Shown: one piece after another, positions 33,723-42,474 of the stretch
How the letters are laid out: each line of letters opens with the position of its first letter
Position numbering within the stretch: the stretch's first letter is position 1
IMG/VR virus record: IMGVR_UViG_3300009375_000002
Location: 1-64,000 of that record
DNA: 64,000 nucleotides
Direction: 5' to 3' (one strand)
Source of the DNA: a virus
The notes under the pieces: model-generated
Database searches by the model: none
Told to the model about the DNA's origin: nothing
What the model saw: the letters and a program-made list of their open reading frames with translations, nothing else
Position numbers and translations under genes: made by a program

Positions 33723-34487
33723 ATGAGGTGGACAGCGACGAATTATTTACGATTATTGCAATCCCTTTTACCAGGGGGGGCGGCATGGAATCGGGATGAA
33801 GATTCGACCTTGACAGAATTTTTATTAGGGGTGGCTGAGGAGCTTGCTCGGGTGGATGGGAGATCTGCGGATCTGGCGCAGGAAAGGGATACCCGCTATA
33901 CATCCGAGTTGCTGGAAGATCATGAAAGCGATCTGGGATTGCCGGATGAATGCTCCGAGGAAGGACAAACGATTCCTGAAAGGAGATCCTCGGTCCATAC
34001 CCGATTGATTAGTTTAGGCGGACAAAATCCGGCATATTTTATTGAACTCGCGGCCACTTTGGGATGGACAATCACCATCACAGAATATACCCCATTTTGG
34101 TGCGGTGTCCATGGTGCAGGTGATCCTTGTGGTGATCAAAAAAATATATTCTATTGGAAAGTCACTATCACATATGGTAGTGGGGATGTCATTTATTTCA
34201 TGGCTGGTAGTGGAGCCGCTGGTGATCCCCTTTCATATATCCCTGGTACTGATCCGTTGATATGTATTTTAAGAAAATATAAGCCGGGGCATACTATATT
34301 GACATTTGATTTTGATGGTCCCGCATTTGCTCAGGCGTTTAGTTCCGCTTTTGATTCATTATTGTCGGATCAAACAAGCCATTTGCAGGGGGCTTTTAAT
34401 AAGTCATTTGGTCTTGGATTTGATGTCAATTATGGCGGGGATTTCGATCCCGACGCTTTCGATGTTAATTTTCATAAACCTGGATAA
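33723..34487 (+). CDS. gp48-like baseplate protein with aromatic-Gly tail
   Basis: 254 residues. NYLRLLQSLLPGGAAWNRDE, LARVDGRSADLAQERDTRYT and ELLEDHESDLGLPDE fit the DUF2313/Mu gp48 family (gp53/gpI-type wedge role). The C-terminal ~60 residues are unusual: AFAQAFSSAFDSLLSDQTSH, FNKSFGLGFDVNYG, DPDAFDVNFHKPG, aromatic-Gly repeats shared in style with other tail proteins of this phage. Confidence 0.8.
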   Translation: MRWTATNYLRLLQSLLPGGAAWNRDEDSTLTEFLLGVAEELARVDGRSADLAQERDTRYTSELLEDHESDLGLPDECSEEGQTIPERRSSVHTRLISLGGQNPAYFIELAATLGWTITITEYTPFWCGVHGAGDPCGDQKNIFYWKVTITYGSGDVIYFMAGSGAAGDPLSYIPGTDPLICILRKYKPGHTILTFDFDGPAFAQAFSSAFDSLLSDQTSHLQGAFNKSFGLGFDVNYGGDFDPDAFDVNFHKPG

Positions 34488-34518
34488 TGAGTAAATCAAA
34501 CAAAGGAGGATTTGAGAA

Positions 34519-35130
34519 ATGGCTGACACACAAAGAACAAGAGCCCAGATACTTGCCTTGTTGGCAGATAATGTGACGGGGAATATTTCGGCTCAGGACG
34601 CAAGAGATGTTATCGTGACGATCATGGAAGATCCCGAATTTTCTTATGCTGGGGACTTTTTCAATGGCCCGGTTGTTTTGGGGATCACGACCGACAAGAC
34701 GACAAGGGGATTTCATCTTTACTCTCAGACGATGCATAGTGATCATAGCGCATCTTTTGGGATGCCCCTCGCTTACAATCAGGTTTCGGGGAACTGGTGG
34801 CCTGCAGATCTTTCCAGATCAGAGGCAAATCCGGCAAGGGGAATCCCTGCGGATAGCTATGCGTCAGGTGCGGTTGATGTCAAGATTCTGATTCAGGGCC
34901 TGATTTATGATAGTGGATTGTCCCGATTGAGCGGATTTATCGGCAAGCCGGTTTATCTGCAATCCGGTGCGCTTTCCACATCCGCCAGCATTGACGCCGA
35001 GGTCGGGACGAGCGATAGTCGCACCGGTGGGATCATAGGATATGTTGTCGGATCGGGTACGGTGACATATCCGTCGATTTATAAATGGCGCTTTGATGGA
35101 ACTGCCGCTTGGGCAATCACCGGCGTATAA
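34519..35130 (+). CDS. putative tail fibre-associated protein
   Basis: 203 residues with AAAGGAGG site. The N-terminal RAQILALLADNVTGNISAQD and ARDVIVTIMED resemble the attachment segment of many fibre proteins; the rest is beta-rich and Ser/Gly-rich with a final strand region IYKWRFDGTAAWAITGV. Position after the baseplate set fits a fibre or fibre adaptor. Confidence 0.6.
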   Translation: MADTQRTRAQILALLADNVTGNISAQDARDVIVTIMEDPEFSYAGDFFNGPVVLGITTDKTTRGFHLYSQTMHSDHSASFGMPLAYNQVSGNWWPADLSRSEANPARGIPADSYASGAVDVKILIQGLIYDSGLSRLSGFIGKPVYLQSGALSTSASIDAEVGTSDSRTGGIIGYVVGSGTVTYPSIYKWRFDGTAAWAITGV

Positions 35131-35142
35131 AGGAGGAATATC

Positions 35143-35844
35143 ATGCATAAAACAGAAGGAGCAAACAATGCCAGCAATCTGTTTCAGGATGGCCCTCCAG
35201 GGACGACCCTCACCGCCAATTGGCTAAATGCCGTCCAAAACGAGTTGAGAAATGCCATTGAGGGCGCTGGATTGACATTGAAGACCGCCTCTACTGAGAC
35301 CGGCGATCAGTTGGCGTCAGCCCTTGATCTGCTTATCGCTCAAGGCGCTGTTCCAGCTGGAACAGTTATATCATACCCTGCCGCCACCCCTCCATCGGGT
35401 TATCTTGAATGCGATGGGTCTTCTTTGTTGAGGGCAACTTATGCCGATCTGTTTGCTGTCATTGGCGTTACCTATGGCAATGTTGACGGCACCCATTTCA
35501 ATTTGCCTGATTATCGTGGGCGATTTATGCGAGGCCAGGATAACGGCGCAGGCCGAGATCCAGATGCTGGGGCCAGAGCAAACAGAGGCGACGGCACGGC
35601 AGGCGATAATGTGGGTACGACACAAGATCATGAGTTTGAGAGTCATAATCATTATCCGAGAGGTCAAACTGGAGCCGCCAATAGCACGACTCCGAATATA
35701 ACCAGAGTGTGGGCGGTGGGCGCTGCGAACTATTTATTGAATGTTGCGGCCAATGTTGATATGGGTCCATCCGGCTCAACAACGGTTGGTGGAAGTGAGG
35801 ATAGGCCAATCAACATCAATGTGGTGTATTGCATAAAATATTAA
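35143..35844 (+). CDS. tail fibre protein with tail-collar domain
   Basis: 233 residues. N-terminal FQDGPPGTTLTANWLNAVQN motif is common in fibre proteins; the middle PAGTVISYPAATPPSGYLEC then THFNLPDYRGRFMRGQDNG is a textbook phage tail-collar domain, followed by a His-containing tip (EFESHNHYPRG) and INVVYCIKY end. Probably the receptor-binding fibre tip. A shuffled His/Gly/Ser tip region is where host range would change. Confidence 0.85.
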   Translation: MHKTEGANNASNLFQDGPPGTTLTANWLNAVQNELRNAIEGAGLTLKTASTETGDQLASALDLLIAQGAVPAGTVISYPAATPPSGYLECDGSSLLRATYADLFAVIGVTYGNVDGTHFNLPDYRGRFMRGQDNGAGRDPDAGARANRGDGTAGDNVGTTQDHEFESHNHYPRGQTGAANSTTPNITRVWAVGAANYLLNVAANVDMGPSGSTTVGGSEDRPININVVYCIKY

Positions 35845-35856
35845 AGGAGAGGGCTT

Positions 35857-36399
35857 ATGAATATTTATGATTATGATCCAGATACAGGGGAATACCTTGG
35901 GTCACGGGTTGCACAATTAGACCCTTTGGTGACCAAGGAAAAAGGAGAAGCTGTTTTTCTTGTTCCGGCAAACGCTACCATCATAGCGCCTCCCTCTTTT
36001 AAAAAAAATCAGATGGCGGTGTTTGATGGAGAGTCCTGGGAGATAGTTCCTGACTTCAGAAAGTTTGAATGCTACGACCCTATTACTCAGGAAACAATTG
36101 AACTTGCATTAGGTGAGTCCCCTCCCGTTGGTTTTCCAACCACTCGCCCCGAGCCATATACTTTCAAGGTCGATGAGTGGGACAACAAAAATCAAAAATG
36201 GGTGGAAGGTCTGACTGATATTGAGTTGTGCCAGCTTAGTAGGCGAGAGATATATGATCCAAAAGGTGATCAATTGGACAACATCACCAAGGCTTTTAAA
36301 TATATGAAGGCCAATGGTGTGGATATCGGGCCAGACGGTGATGCTCAGGTGGCTATGTCTGATAAGGTTAAATCTGATTTCCCATTGCCATCGAGTTAG
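35857..36399 (+). CDS. tail fibre assembly-type protein
   Basis: 180 residues. NIYDYDPDTGEYLGSRVAQL then DPLVTKEKGEAVFLVPANAT and MAVFDGESWEIVPDFR match the fibre chaperone/DUF4376-like pattern placed after fibre genes. It would help fold or trimerise the fibre. Its TAG overlaps, tail to tail, the stop codon of the leftward Maf-type gene; no intergenic terminator exists here. Confidence 0.65.
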   Translation: MNIYDYDPDTGEYLGSRVAQLDPLVTKEKGEAVFLVPANATIIAPPSFKKNQMAVFDGESWEIVPDFRKFECYDPITQETIELALGESPPVGFPTTRPEPYTFKVDEWDNKNQKWVEGLTDIELCQLSRREIYDPKGDQLDNITKAFKYMKANGVDIGPDGDAQVAMSDKVKSDFPLPSS

Positions 36400-39317
36400 C
36401 AATCTGAATGGGTAATATTTTTTAATGCGACTTGAGAAGGCTCGTGATCAGGTTTGATCTCCCTCGCTTTTTTACGAGCTAAGTCAGCTTGACGGGGCTT
36501 TCCCGCCGCTTTTAGAGCAAGGCCATATCTAAGCCATGCGTCAAAGTCTGCGGGATACTTGTCGAGATATCCCTGATATGTGATACATGCCTCATCGGGC
36601 AAATTGCTTTGCATATAGATATCCCCGATCTTTGATAAGAAATGGTCGAACTCGTCGGTGATTGCCATGACCTCCCCGACAATTTTGAGTCCATCCTGGA
36701 CATCCATGGTTTTGTTGATCAGCATCACTTGAGCCATTTCAAATTTGAATCTTAAGTTATCGGGATAATCGGCAACCAATTTTTTATAGACGGACACGGA
36801 TTCATCCAGATATCTCGAATGATGCAAAGCCGATGCGAGCCCCCAGCATGCCTCCATATTGTCGGGGATCAATTTAACCGCTTTTCTCAATAGCGCCAGG
36901 GCCCCCTTAAAATCCTTTTCTTTTAATCCCAGTTCCCGACTCCGTTCAATCAGATCATTGCATTTGATCAATTTGACCATTTCATCATGATGTTTATCCT
37001 CGGACTCTTTGGCCTTTTCGATGTCCGTATTTCTCATTTCAAGGGCTTTGATATGAATATCCCTGATCACCATACGTACGTCTTGATCAAGTGCATCGTA
37101 ATTCGAATGGTGCATTTTCTTCTGCGCATCCAATAAAGGATGCGCCCAATTGCCCTTTTCAAAATAGTCCTCGGCATCGTCCAGATCCACCTTGTAATCA
37201 TCGCCGATCACCAGTAGATCGTTATTTTTGGTCTCGTCATACTCTTTGAGTAAATCAAGGGTTTTATTATAGGATTTGTGCAATGATTCGGAGGCTTCCT
37301 GCGCGGCGTTGAGGATTAGGTTATTTCGATTCATTCTGATCATCGCTGTTTCAAAATCCTTTAAAAATGCTTTAATCGTCTGATCGGCTTTAAGATCCCG
37401 ATCATATATCGCCCGACTCGCCCCATATATAGCAACATTGACAAGGGGGTTTTGAATCGATTGCTGATGCGCTATTTCAGAGTGATGAAAGTTTTTGACG
37501 GATAAGACGATGATGTGTCGGACAGGGGATTTTTTGGGGAGCGCCTTTAAAAGCTTGTCGTAAAATGAATAATTGAGAGCCGTTGTATTAGCGCTACTAT
37601 CCTCTCTGGCCTCGGCAAGACATCGATCAAAAAGCCTTTCTCTTTTCTTGGGAAGGAGCTTTTTATATTTGGATCGGGACATCAAGGTCTTCATTCCATG
37701 ATTGACCGCTTTTGCGATCCGGCAATTTTTGATTATCACATCGAGTCGATCAATATCATCCTGTAAAAGCGGGATCACCTTTGAGATCAACTCATCGCCA
37801 TCTTCGGCCATGGTCAATAACGATTTAAGATGGTTCTTATCAATCGGATCTTGACAATATTTTTTGATCACCTGCTTGAGCGACATCAATTTGGTTCCCT
37901 TGATCCGAGCCCCGCCTTCTGTCGCATTTATAATGAGATTACCCTTGATCGATTGATGCCGTTCCACCATGCTTTCAAAGACGGTTAAAAAGGACGCCAG
38001 TCCCATATTGGTTGTCACTTCCCCGCCATAATATCCGGGGATATTATGAGCGTAACCCATGGTGACCATTTCATCGCTATGCAATCGGCATCTTTGATCA
38101 TTGACCTTCCACAGGATTTGCCCATTTTCTCCGACAAGGATTTCTCCCATTGCATCTGCCTGCGCTATATGGGAGGTCGCGCCGAGAGATAGATCTTGAC
38201 CGACAAATGTGATCGGATTGCATCCGAGTAATTGAGCAACTCCTAAACATAAATGAGCGACAGACCCTCCCGCTTCGATATGCCCCTTGTCGGTCAAGAT
38301 CCCCGTTGCCATGTGCTCAAATCCTGGCACCGGAGTTGCTGCAATAAATTTTGGTCCCTGCCAAGCCTTGAGCAAGGGGGCATATGCCCGATTGATTGTG
38401 ATCAATGGAACATCGCTATCCATGAGCCCTTCAAAATGCCCCATATTGATGTCTCCGAAGTCCACGGTACATATGAAGTCAGGGCGGATGTCATATGCCA
38501 GTAAAACGCGCAATGCTTGGCCGACAGCGACGATTATGACCCGATCTTTGAGGTCGATAAGATGGTGAATGTTTTTTGCGAGCGATGGGCCGGTGCTGAC
38601 AAGGATCGCCGGTTTGCCCTTAAAGATATTTGTCAGCTCAGCGACTCCCCGATGCCGGATGACATAGGGTAGGCAAGCGATATCATTGTCTGCGATTATG
38701 GCTCCGGCATCCCCAGCCACTGTTCCCGTATTACATAGGATCTGATTCAGGACTTCGGATGTCAATGTTATTATATTGGCATACTCCTCCCGCCGAAATT
38801 GTGTATATTTATTGATGGTCAAATGCCAATCGGATATAACTCGAGCCCCGCTTAATGTTTGTAGTGCTCCGATGATCGTATCATTATCCGCCGGGACCAT
38901 CATCAATCGACCATCTGCTATATATTTTGAGAAATCAAATTGATGAAAGGCGAGCCTGATCATATGGGCGACCGGTTCGATGACTAATAATCGATGCCCC
39001 TTTTCCATGCTCTTGAGCAGAGATTCCGTCAGATATCCCAACCCCATGCCGACAAGGATGCTGATACTTTCCTTATACAATTTTTTCATCTTCTTTAGAT
39101 CCTTGACATAAGCATTTGCCAGCTTACCAGGATCATCCATATCGTAGACCGGATTGATCTCCCCTCCGGATTTGACCAAAAGATTGTTTCCTTTGCGGCT
39201 TTTGATCGGCTGTATCCATTTTACATCTGGCGCTTTCTCAATCCATTTAACATGCGGCTTATTTATGGATCGAAGGGCTTTCATATTTTTGTTAAAGATC
39301 TTACTTGATTTTGACAT
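36396..39317 (-). CDS. Maf-type (DUF115) glycosyltransferase with C-terminal TPRs
   Basis: 973 residues. The core shows the Maf/MptE-like signature: AILVSTGPSLAKNI at 237-250 and AGGSVAHLCLG...GCNPITFVGQDLSLG at 349-379, in a Rossmann-like domain. Maf proteins in flagellated bacteria transfer nonulosonic acids (pseudaminic or legionaminic) to flagellin. Residues ~790-965 hold several TPR-like units (ALLRKAVKLIPDNMEACWGL and similar) for protein binding. It is the last gene of a leftward cluster of nonulosonate-synthesis enzymes and ends against the tail-fibre genes. Substrate protein (fibre, flagellin, other) is not visible. AGAAACATA upstream is a weak ribosome site. Confidence 0.85.
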   Translation of the reverse strand: MSKSSKIFNKNMKALRSINKPHVKWIEKAPDVKWIQPIKSRKGNNLLVKSGGEINPVYDMDDPGKLANAYVKDLKKMKKLYKESISILVGMGLGYLTESLLKSMEKGHRLLVIEPVAHMIRLAFHQFDFSKYIADGRLMMVPADNDTIIGALQTLSGARVISDWHLTINKYTQFRREEYANIITLTSEVLNQILCNTGTVAGDAGAIIADNDIACLPYVIRHRGVAELTNIFKGKPAILVSTGPSLAKNIHHLIDLKDRVIIVAVGQALRVLLAYDIRPDFICTVDFGDINMGHFEGLMDSDVPLITINRAYAPLLKAWQGPKFIAATPVPGFEHMATGILTDKGHIEAGGSVAHLCLGVAQLLGCNPITFVGQDLSLGATSHIAQADAMGEILVGENGQILWKVNDQRCRLHSDEMVTMGYAHNIPGYYGGEVTTNMGLASFLTVFESMVERHQSIKGNLIINATEGGARIKGTKLMSLKQVIKKYCQDPIDKNHLKSLLTMAEDGDELISKVIPLLQDDIDRLDVIIKNCRIAKAVNHGMKTLMSRSKYKKLLPKKRERLFDRCLAEAREDSSANTTALNYSFYDKLLKALPKKSPVRHIIVLSVKNFHHSEIAHQQSIQNPLVNVAIYGASRAIYDRDLKADQTIKAFLKDFETAMIRMNRNNLILNAAQEASESLHKSYNKTLDLLKEYDETKNNDLLVIGDDYKVDLDDAEDYFEKGNWAHPLLDAQKKMHHSNYDALDQDVRMVIRDIHIKALEMRNTDIEKAKESEDKHHDEMVKLIKCNDLIERSRELGLKEKDFKGALALLRKAVKLIPDNMEACWGLASALHHSRYLDESVSVYKKLVADYPDNLRFKFEMAQVMLINKTMDVQDGLKIVGEVMAITDEFDHFLSKIGDIYMQSNLPDEACITYQGYLDKYPADFDAWLRYGLALKAAGKPRQADLARKKAREIKPDHEPSQVALKNITHSDC

Positions 39318-39471
39318 TATGTTTCTCCCGATGCCTTTTGATTTGAGATCCCTTATATAGCACGATCACGGTTTCTTTATTCTGCTTGATATCTTTATTC
39401 TGCTTGATAATCGGGAGCCCTGATATTTTCTTTCCTCCGATCTCGCAGGAGCAAGTTTTATCCTTTGTCAT
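39301..39471 (-). CDS. small basic protein, 56 aa, with tandem IKQNK repeat
   Basis: Start at 39471 with TAAGGAGATGATCG upstream. It overlaps the end of the preceding gene and the start of the Maf gene, so translation is probably coupled. The product has CSC near the N-terminus and IKQNKDIKQNKE from an exact 18-base tandem repeat (unit TCTTTATTCTGCTTGATA on the plus strand, about 39374-39409). Function unknown. Confidence 0.5.
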   Translation of the reverse strand: MTKDKTCSCEIGGKKISGLPIIKQNKDIKQNKETVIVLYKGSQIKRHREKHNVKIK

Positions 39472-39646
39472 CGATCATCTCCTTACATAATTTAGTTATT
39501 GCCTGATCGCATTCTACAATATCCGCCATGATCCCCTTTGCTCTGTCTGGGGCAATCTCAAAAGCCAGCTCAAGGAGCCGCATCCAGTTTTTATTATTGC
39601 GGGATCTGATATCGGATATCTCTTTTAAGATCTTACCGTGGTTCAC
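39458..39646 (-). CDS. small hypothetical protein, 62 aa
   Basis: Helical, charged protein (MNHGKILKEISDIRSRNNKN...) coupled by overlap to the acetyltransferase upstream and to the 56-residue gene downstream. No motif. Conservation within the sugar cassette would be needed to suggest a role. Confidence 0.55.
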   Translation of the reverse strand: MNHGKILKEISDIRSRNNKNWMRLLELAFEIAPDRAKGIMADIVECDQAITKLCKEMIDDKG

Positions 39647-40256
39647 GCATTATCCTTTTTAAAACTCCCTCCCATTCAAAATCGAGGATTCCATATGCGA
39701 CGACATCTTCATATTTACCATTGAGAAAAGTACCATTTCTAAATCGGCCCTCCTCGATCATCCCGAGCTTTCTGGCGATGCCTTTCATCCCCTCATTGGT
39801 ATCGGCTGTCCCCGTCCAGATCCGATGCAGATTTAATTTTTTGAATCCATGATCGTAGATCAATGCCGCCGCCTCGGTTCCATATCCCTTACCCCAGTAT
39901 TCTTTTTCTCCGAATACGCAGGCAAACTCGGCGCTCCTATTGATCCAATTGATTGACTGCAGGGTTACATTGCCGATATGGATATCTCCCATTCCATCGC
40001 GGCAATAGCCGGTCTGGCAATCATCTTTCTTGAGGAGAGAATCCCTCGGGATCATCACCGCCCACACAATATTTGGTCCCGATTCCAATTGCTCAAAGAA
40101 TTGCTTCATGGCTGTTTTTGTATAGGGAAAGAGCCCATGCGAGTTGTGCTTGGTCACTTCCTGATCATGAAACCATGATCGATAATTGCCGGCAAGATCT
40201 TGCTCATTTAAAGGACGGACATAAAATCGGTCTGTTTGGTACATTCGATCAACCAT
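39633..40256 (-). CDS. GNAT N-acetyltransferase, PseH/SpsD-like role proposed
   Basis: 207 residues of the RimJ/RimL-type GNAT fold: DRFYVRPLNEQDLAGNYRSW, GNVTLQSINWINRSAEFACV, then the acetyl-CoA loop YWGKGYGTEAAALIYDHGF and LNLHRIWTGTADTNEGMKG. In nonulosonate pathways a GNAT acetylates the 4-amino sugar made by dehydratase and aminotransferase. Here both of those neighbours are present, which supports the role. It overlaps the dehydratase gene by eight bases. Confidence 0.8.
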   Translation of the reverse strand: MVDRMYQTDRFYVRPLNEQDLAGNYRSWFHDQEVTKHNSHGLFPYTKTAMKQFFEQLESGPNIVWAVMIPRDSLLKKDDCQTGYCRDGMGDIHIGNVTLQSINWINRSAEFACVFGEKEYWGKGYGTEAAALIYDHGFKKLNLHRIWTGTADTNEGMKGIARKLGMIEEGRFRNGTFLNGKYEDVVAYGILDFEWEGVLKRIMREPR

Positions 40257-41199
40257 CGATCATCTCCTTTATCTTTTGGGGTGATATTTGCCAAGCGGTG
40301 GTATCGCTCCGATACTCATGAAATTTATATGGGGTATCTGGATGGATGATATATCCGCTTATTTCGGGATTAAAGGCGCAGGTCTCCGCCTCCTCTTTTG
40401 TGATCAAGATCTCATGGATCTTTTCTCCAGGACGGATTCCGATATCGACGACTTCCGCATCTGGGGTTACCGCATTGATAATATCGATGATGCCGGCGCT
40501 TGGCATTTTTGGGATAAAGAGTTCCCCGCCAATCATTCGATCGATTGCCCCGATGATAAAATTTGCGACGGTCGGGAGAGTGATCCAGAATCTTGTCATC
40601 CGCTTATCCGTGACGGTAACCTTTCCCGTCTTTTGATATTGCTCCTTGAATAAGGGGACGACCGATCCTCGGCTCCCCAAAACATTTCCATATCTACAGC
40701 AGGAGAAGAGCGGGGATCTTCCGCCCGAGTAGACATTGCCCTGGATGAATAATTTCTCGGCGCATAATTTGGTCGCCCCGTAGAGATTGATCGGATAAAC
40801 CGCTTTGTCTGTGGATATGGCCATGACCTTTTTGATATCATTTTCAAGGGCGGCATATAAGACATTTTGCGCCCCGATCACATTGGTCTGGATTGCTTCA
40901 AGGGGATTATCCTCGCAGGCTGGCACCTGTTTTAATGCCGCCGCATGGATGATTATATCGACCCCTTTGGTCGCCAACTCGACTCTTTTGCGATCCCTGA
41001 TATCCCCGACAAGAAATGATACGGGTGCCCGATCATCGATTTCCTTTTTCATTTCCCATTGCTTCAGCTCGTCCCTTGAGAATATCCTGATCCCTTTGGG
41101 AACCCAATTATGAGAAGCGGCGAGAAATGTATTGGTCAGCGTCCTTCCCAAAGATCCGGTGCCGCCCGTGATCAAGATCTCTTTATTCGCCCAGTTCAT
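40249..41199 (-). CDS. UDP-GlcNAc 4,6-dehydratase-like SDR (PseB/LegB type)
   Basis: 316 residues. NAD-binding GGTGSLG at 12-18, HAAALKQVPACEDNP, the STDKA segment at 129-133 and Tyr140-x3-Lys144 form the SDR catalytic set of the PseB/CapD branch. RYGNVLGSRGSVVPLF and MTRFWITL are also typical. It would convert UDP-GlcNAc to a 4-keto-6-deoxy sugar, step 1 of pseudaminic or legionaminic acid synthesis. Stop and start overlap neighbours on both sides. Confidence 0.88.
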   Translation of the reverse strand: MNWANKEILITGGTGSLGRTLTNTFLAASHNWVPKGIRIFSRDELKQWEMKKEIDDRAPVSFLVGDIRDRKRVELATKGVDIIIHAAALKQVPACEDNPLEAIQTNVIGAQNVLYAALENDIKKVMAISTDKAVYPINLYGATKLCAEKLFIQGNVYSGGRSPLFSCCRYGNVLGSRGSVVPLFKEQYQKTGKVTVTDKRMTRFWITLPTVANFIIGAIDRMIGGELFIPKMPSAGIIDIINAVTPDAEVVDIGIRPGEKIHEILITKEEAETCAFNPEISGYIIHPDTPYKFHEYRSDTTAWQISPQKIKEMIDG

Positions 41200-41371
41200 T
41201 TACCCTCCTTTTTAGATATACCGTGGTCGATTGATATCCGCCCTCGGGGCAATGGATATGATGTTCTTTCATACTTATGACTTCCCATCCATCCGCCCCC
41301 AGCTCATTCAATTTTTCGATGAGCCCATGCGATATGCTTTCTCGTTTATATTGCCATTCTACCGAGCACAT
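41183..41371 (-). CDS. DUF4177-like small protein
   Basis: I start at 41371, where ATG overlaps the previous TGA (TGATG). 62 residues: CSVEWQYKRESISHGLIEKL then LNELGADGWEVISM and VYLKRR, the simple pattern of DUF4177-type proteins (WEY...LNxLGxxGWE...LKR). These are of unknown function and common in phages. It sits inside the sugar cassette between the sialidase-like and dehydratase genes. Confidence 0.6.
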   Translation of the reverse strand: MCSVEWQYKRESISHGLIEKLNELGADGWEVISMKEHHIHCPEGGYQSTTVYLKRRVNELGE

Positions 41372-42474
41372 CAGGCGCTCCATTTAGTGATTGCGATTTG
41401 GGTAACCCTATCCTTCGGGGTGACATAATAAGCCGTCAGGATCGAATCATCTTTCAATTGGATTGAAACCGGATATCCGATATCATTGCCAGGGCAGATA
41501 TTAATCTTGCGATGCCAAGGACGCGCCTTTTTATGGAGCGAACTGAGATAGCCGCCGTCATCCCTTAGTATCCGAGGGATTCCCCATGTCCGGCCCCCGT
41601 CCTTTGATGTCATCGCCCGAATTCCCATCTTCTTGAATCGATATCCGAATGAGCATAATAATCGCCCATCCGTCAGCTCTAATAAGTGGGAAGGGCCCCC
41701 GATCACATTTCGGATTTCATTTATATAGACCTGATTCTTTTTTTCTATATCCGCATCAATATAGCTTATCTGGGCTTCCGTTGGATAAGACCAAGTCAAT
41801 CCCTGATCATCCGACCATGACTCCATCAATGCCGGATGATTATCGGAGCGGATATGCGCAAGGATGGCATCGTCATGACCCCTTGCAAATGCCATCTCAT
41901 TTCCATCGATGCTATCCGGAAACATATTCCATAATTTAAAGTTATCCCCGCCGTCAGCAGATCGCCAGACAAAGCACCGGCTAAAATCATATTCCTTCAG
42001 GATCGCATATGCTGGGATCAAGATCAAAGATCCCGATTGAAAGATCCTGGGAAAGGTCACAATGATATCGACATCGGGGAGGGTATATATCCGATGATAA
42101 AACGATTTCCAATCGTTTTTTGAGAGCCTTTGAAATAGTGACCGGCTCTTTCTCATCTTCATCTTTTTGCTTTTATGGGGAGCGGCCATGAATCCAAAAG
42201 ATCCGGTCATCAAATCGACATCATTTATAGAGGCCGTAAATCTGTCGGATACTTCTCTTGAGGATAGGCAGGGCCAATCGGAGTGATCATAGTCCTGATA
42301 GTTTTCCCATGACTCCCCGTCATCGCGGGATATCATTTCCGCCCAAGAATATAAACCGCAATGATCAGGGACGGGAGCGACAAAAAATCCGATTATGATA
42401 TCATCGCCCTTTTGTCGCAATAATGGAAAACTGGCATATGTATCGGGTCGATGAAATATGGTTTTATGCTTCAT
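41371..42474 (-). CDS. sialidase-like beta-propeller protein (four Asp boxes)
   Basis: 367 residues with four Asp-box turns: SRDDGESW (49-56), SADGGDNF (172-179), SDDQGLTW (221-228) and SKDGGRTW (290-297), the spacing of a six-bladed sialidase-like propeller. Arg residues able to bind a carboxylate are present (FARGHDDAI, GGPSHLLEL nearby), but a complete arginine triad cannot be fixed by eye. No signal peptide, so it is likely cytoplasmic or carried in the virion. In a nonulosonate cassette it may trim, sense or bind the sugar. Confidence 0.7.
   Translation of the reverse strand: MKHKTIFHRPDTYASFPLLRQKGDDIIIGFFVAPVPDHCGLYSWAEMISRDDGESWENYQDYDHSDWPCLSSREVSDRFTASINDVDLMTGSFGFMAAPHKSKKMKMRKSRSLFQRLSKNDWKSFYHRIYTLPDVDIIVTFPRIFQSGSLILIPAYAILKEYDFSRCFVWRSADGGDNFKLWNMFPDSIDGNEMAFARGHDDAILAHIRSDNHPALMESWSDDQGLTWSYPTEAQISYIDADIEKKNQVYINEIRNVIGGPSHLLELTDGRLLCSFGYRFKKMGIRAMTSKDGGRTWGIPRILRDDGGYLSSLHKKARPWHRKINICPGNDIGYPVSIQLKDDSILTAYYVTPKDRVTQIAITKWSA

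Noticed and set aside
27070-34487. Mu-like transposable lifestyle
   Set aside because: Only tail genes resemble Mu; no DDE transposase, MuB or Mu ends seen in the window.
38253-38568. Rightward frames inside the Maf gene
   Set aside because: Antisense shadows of the conserved Maf core.
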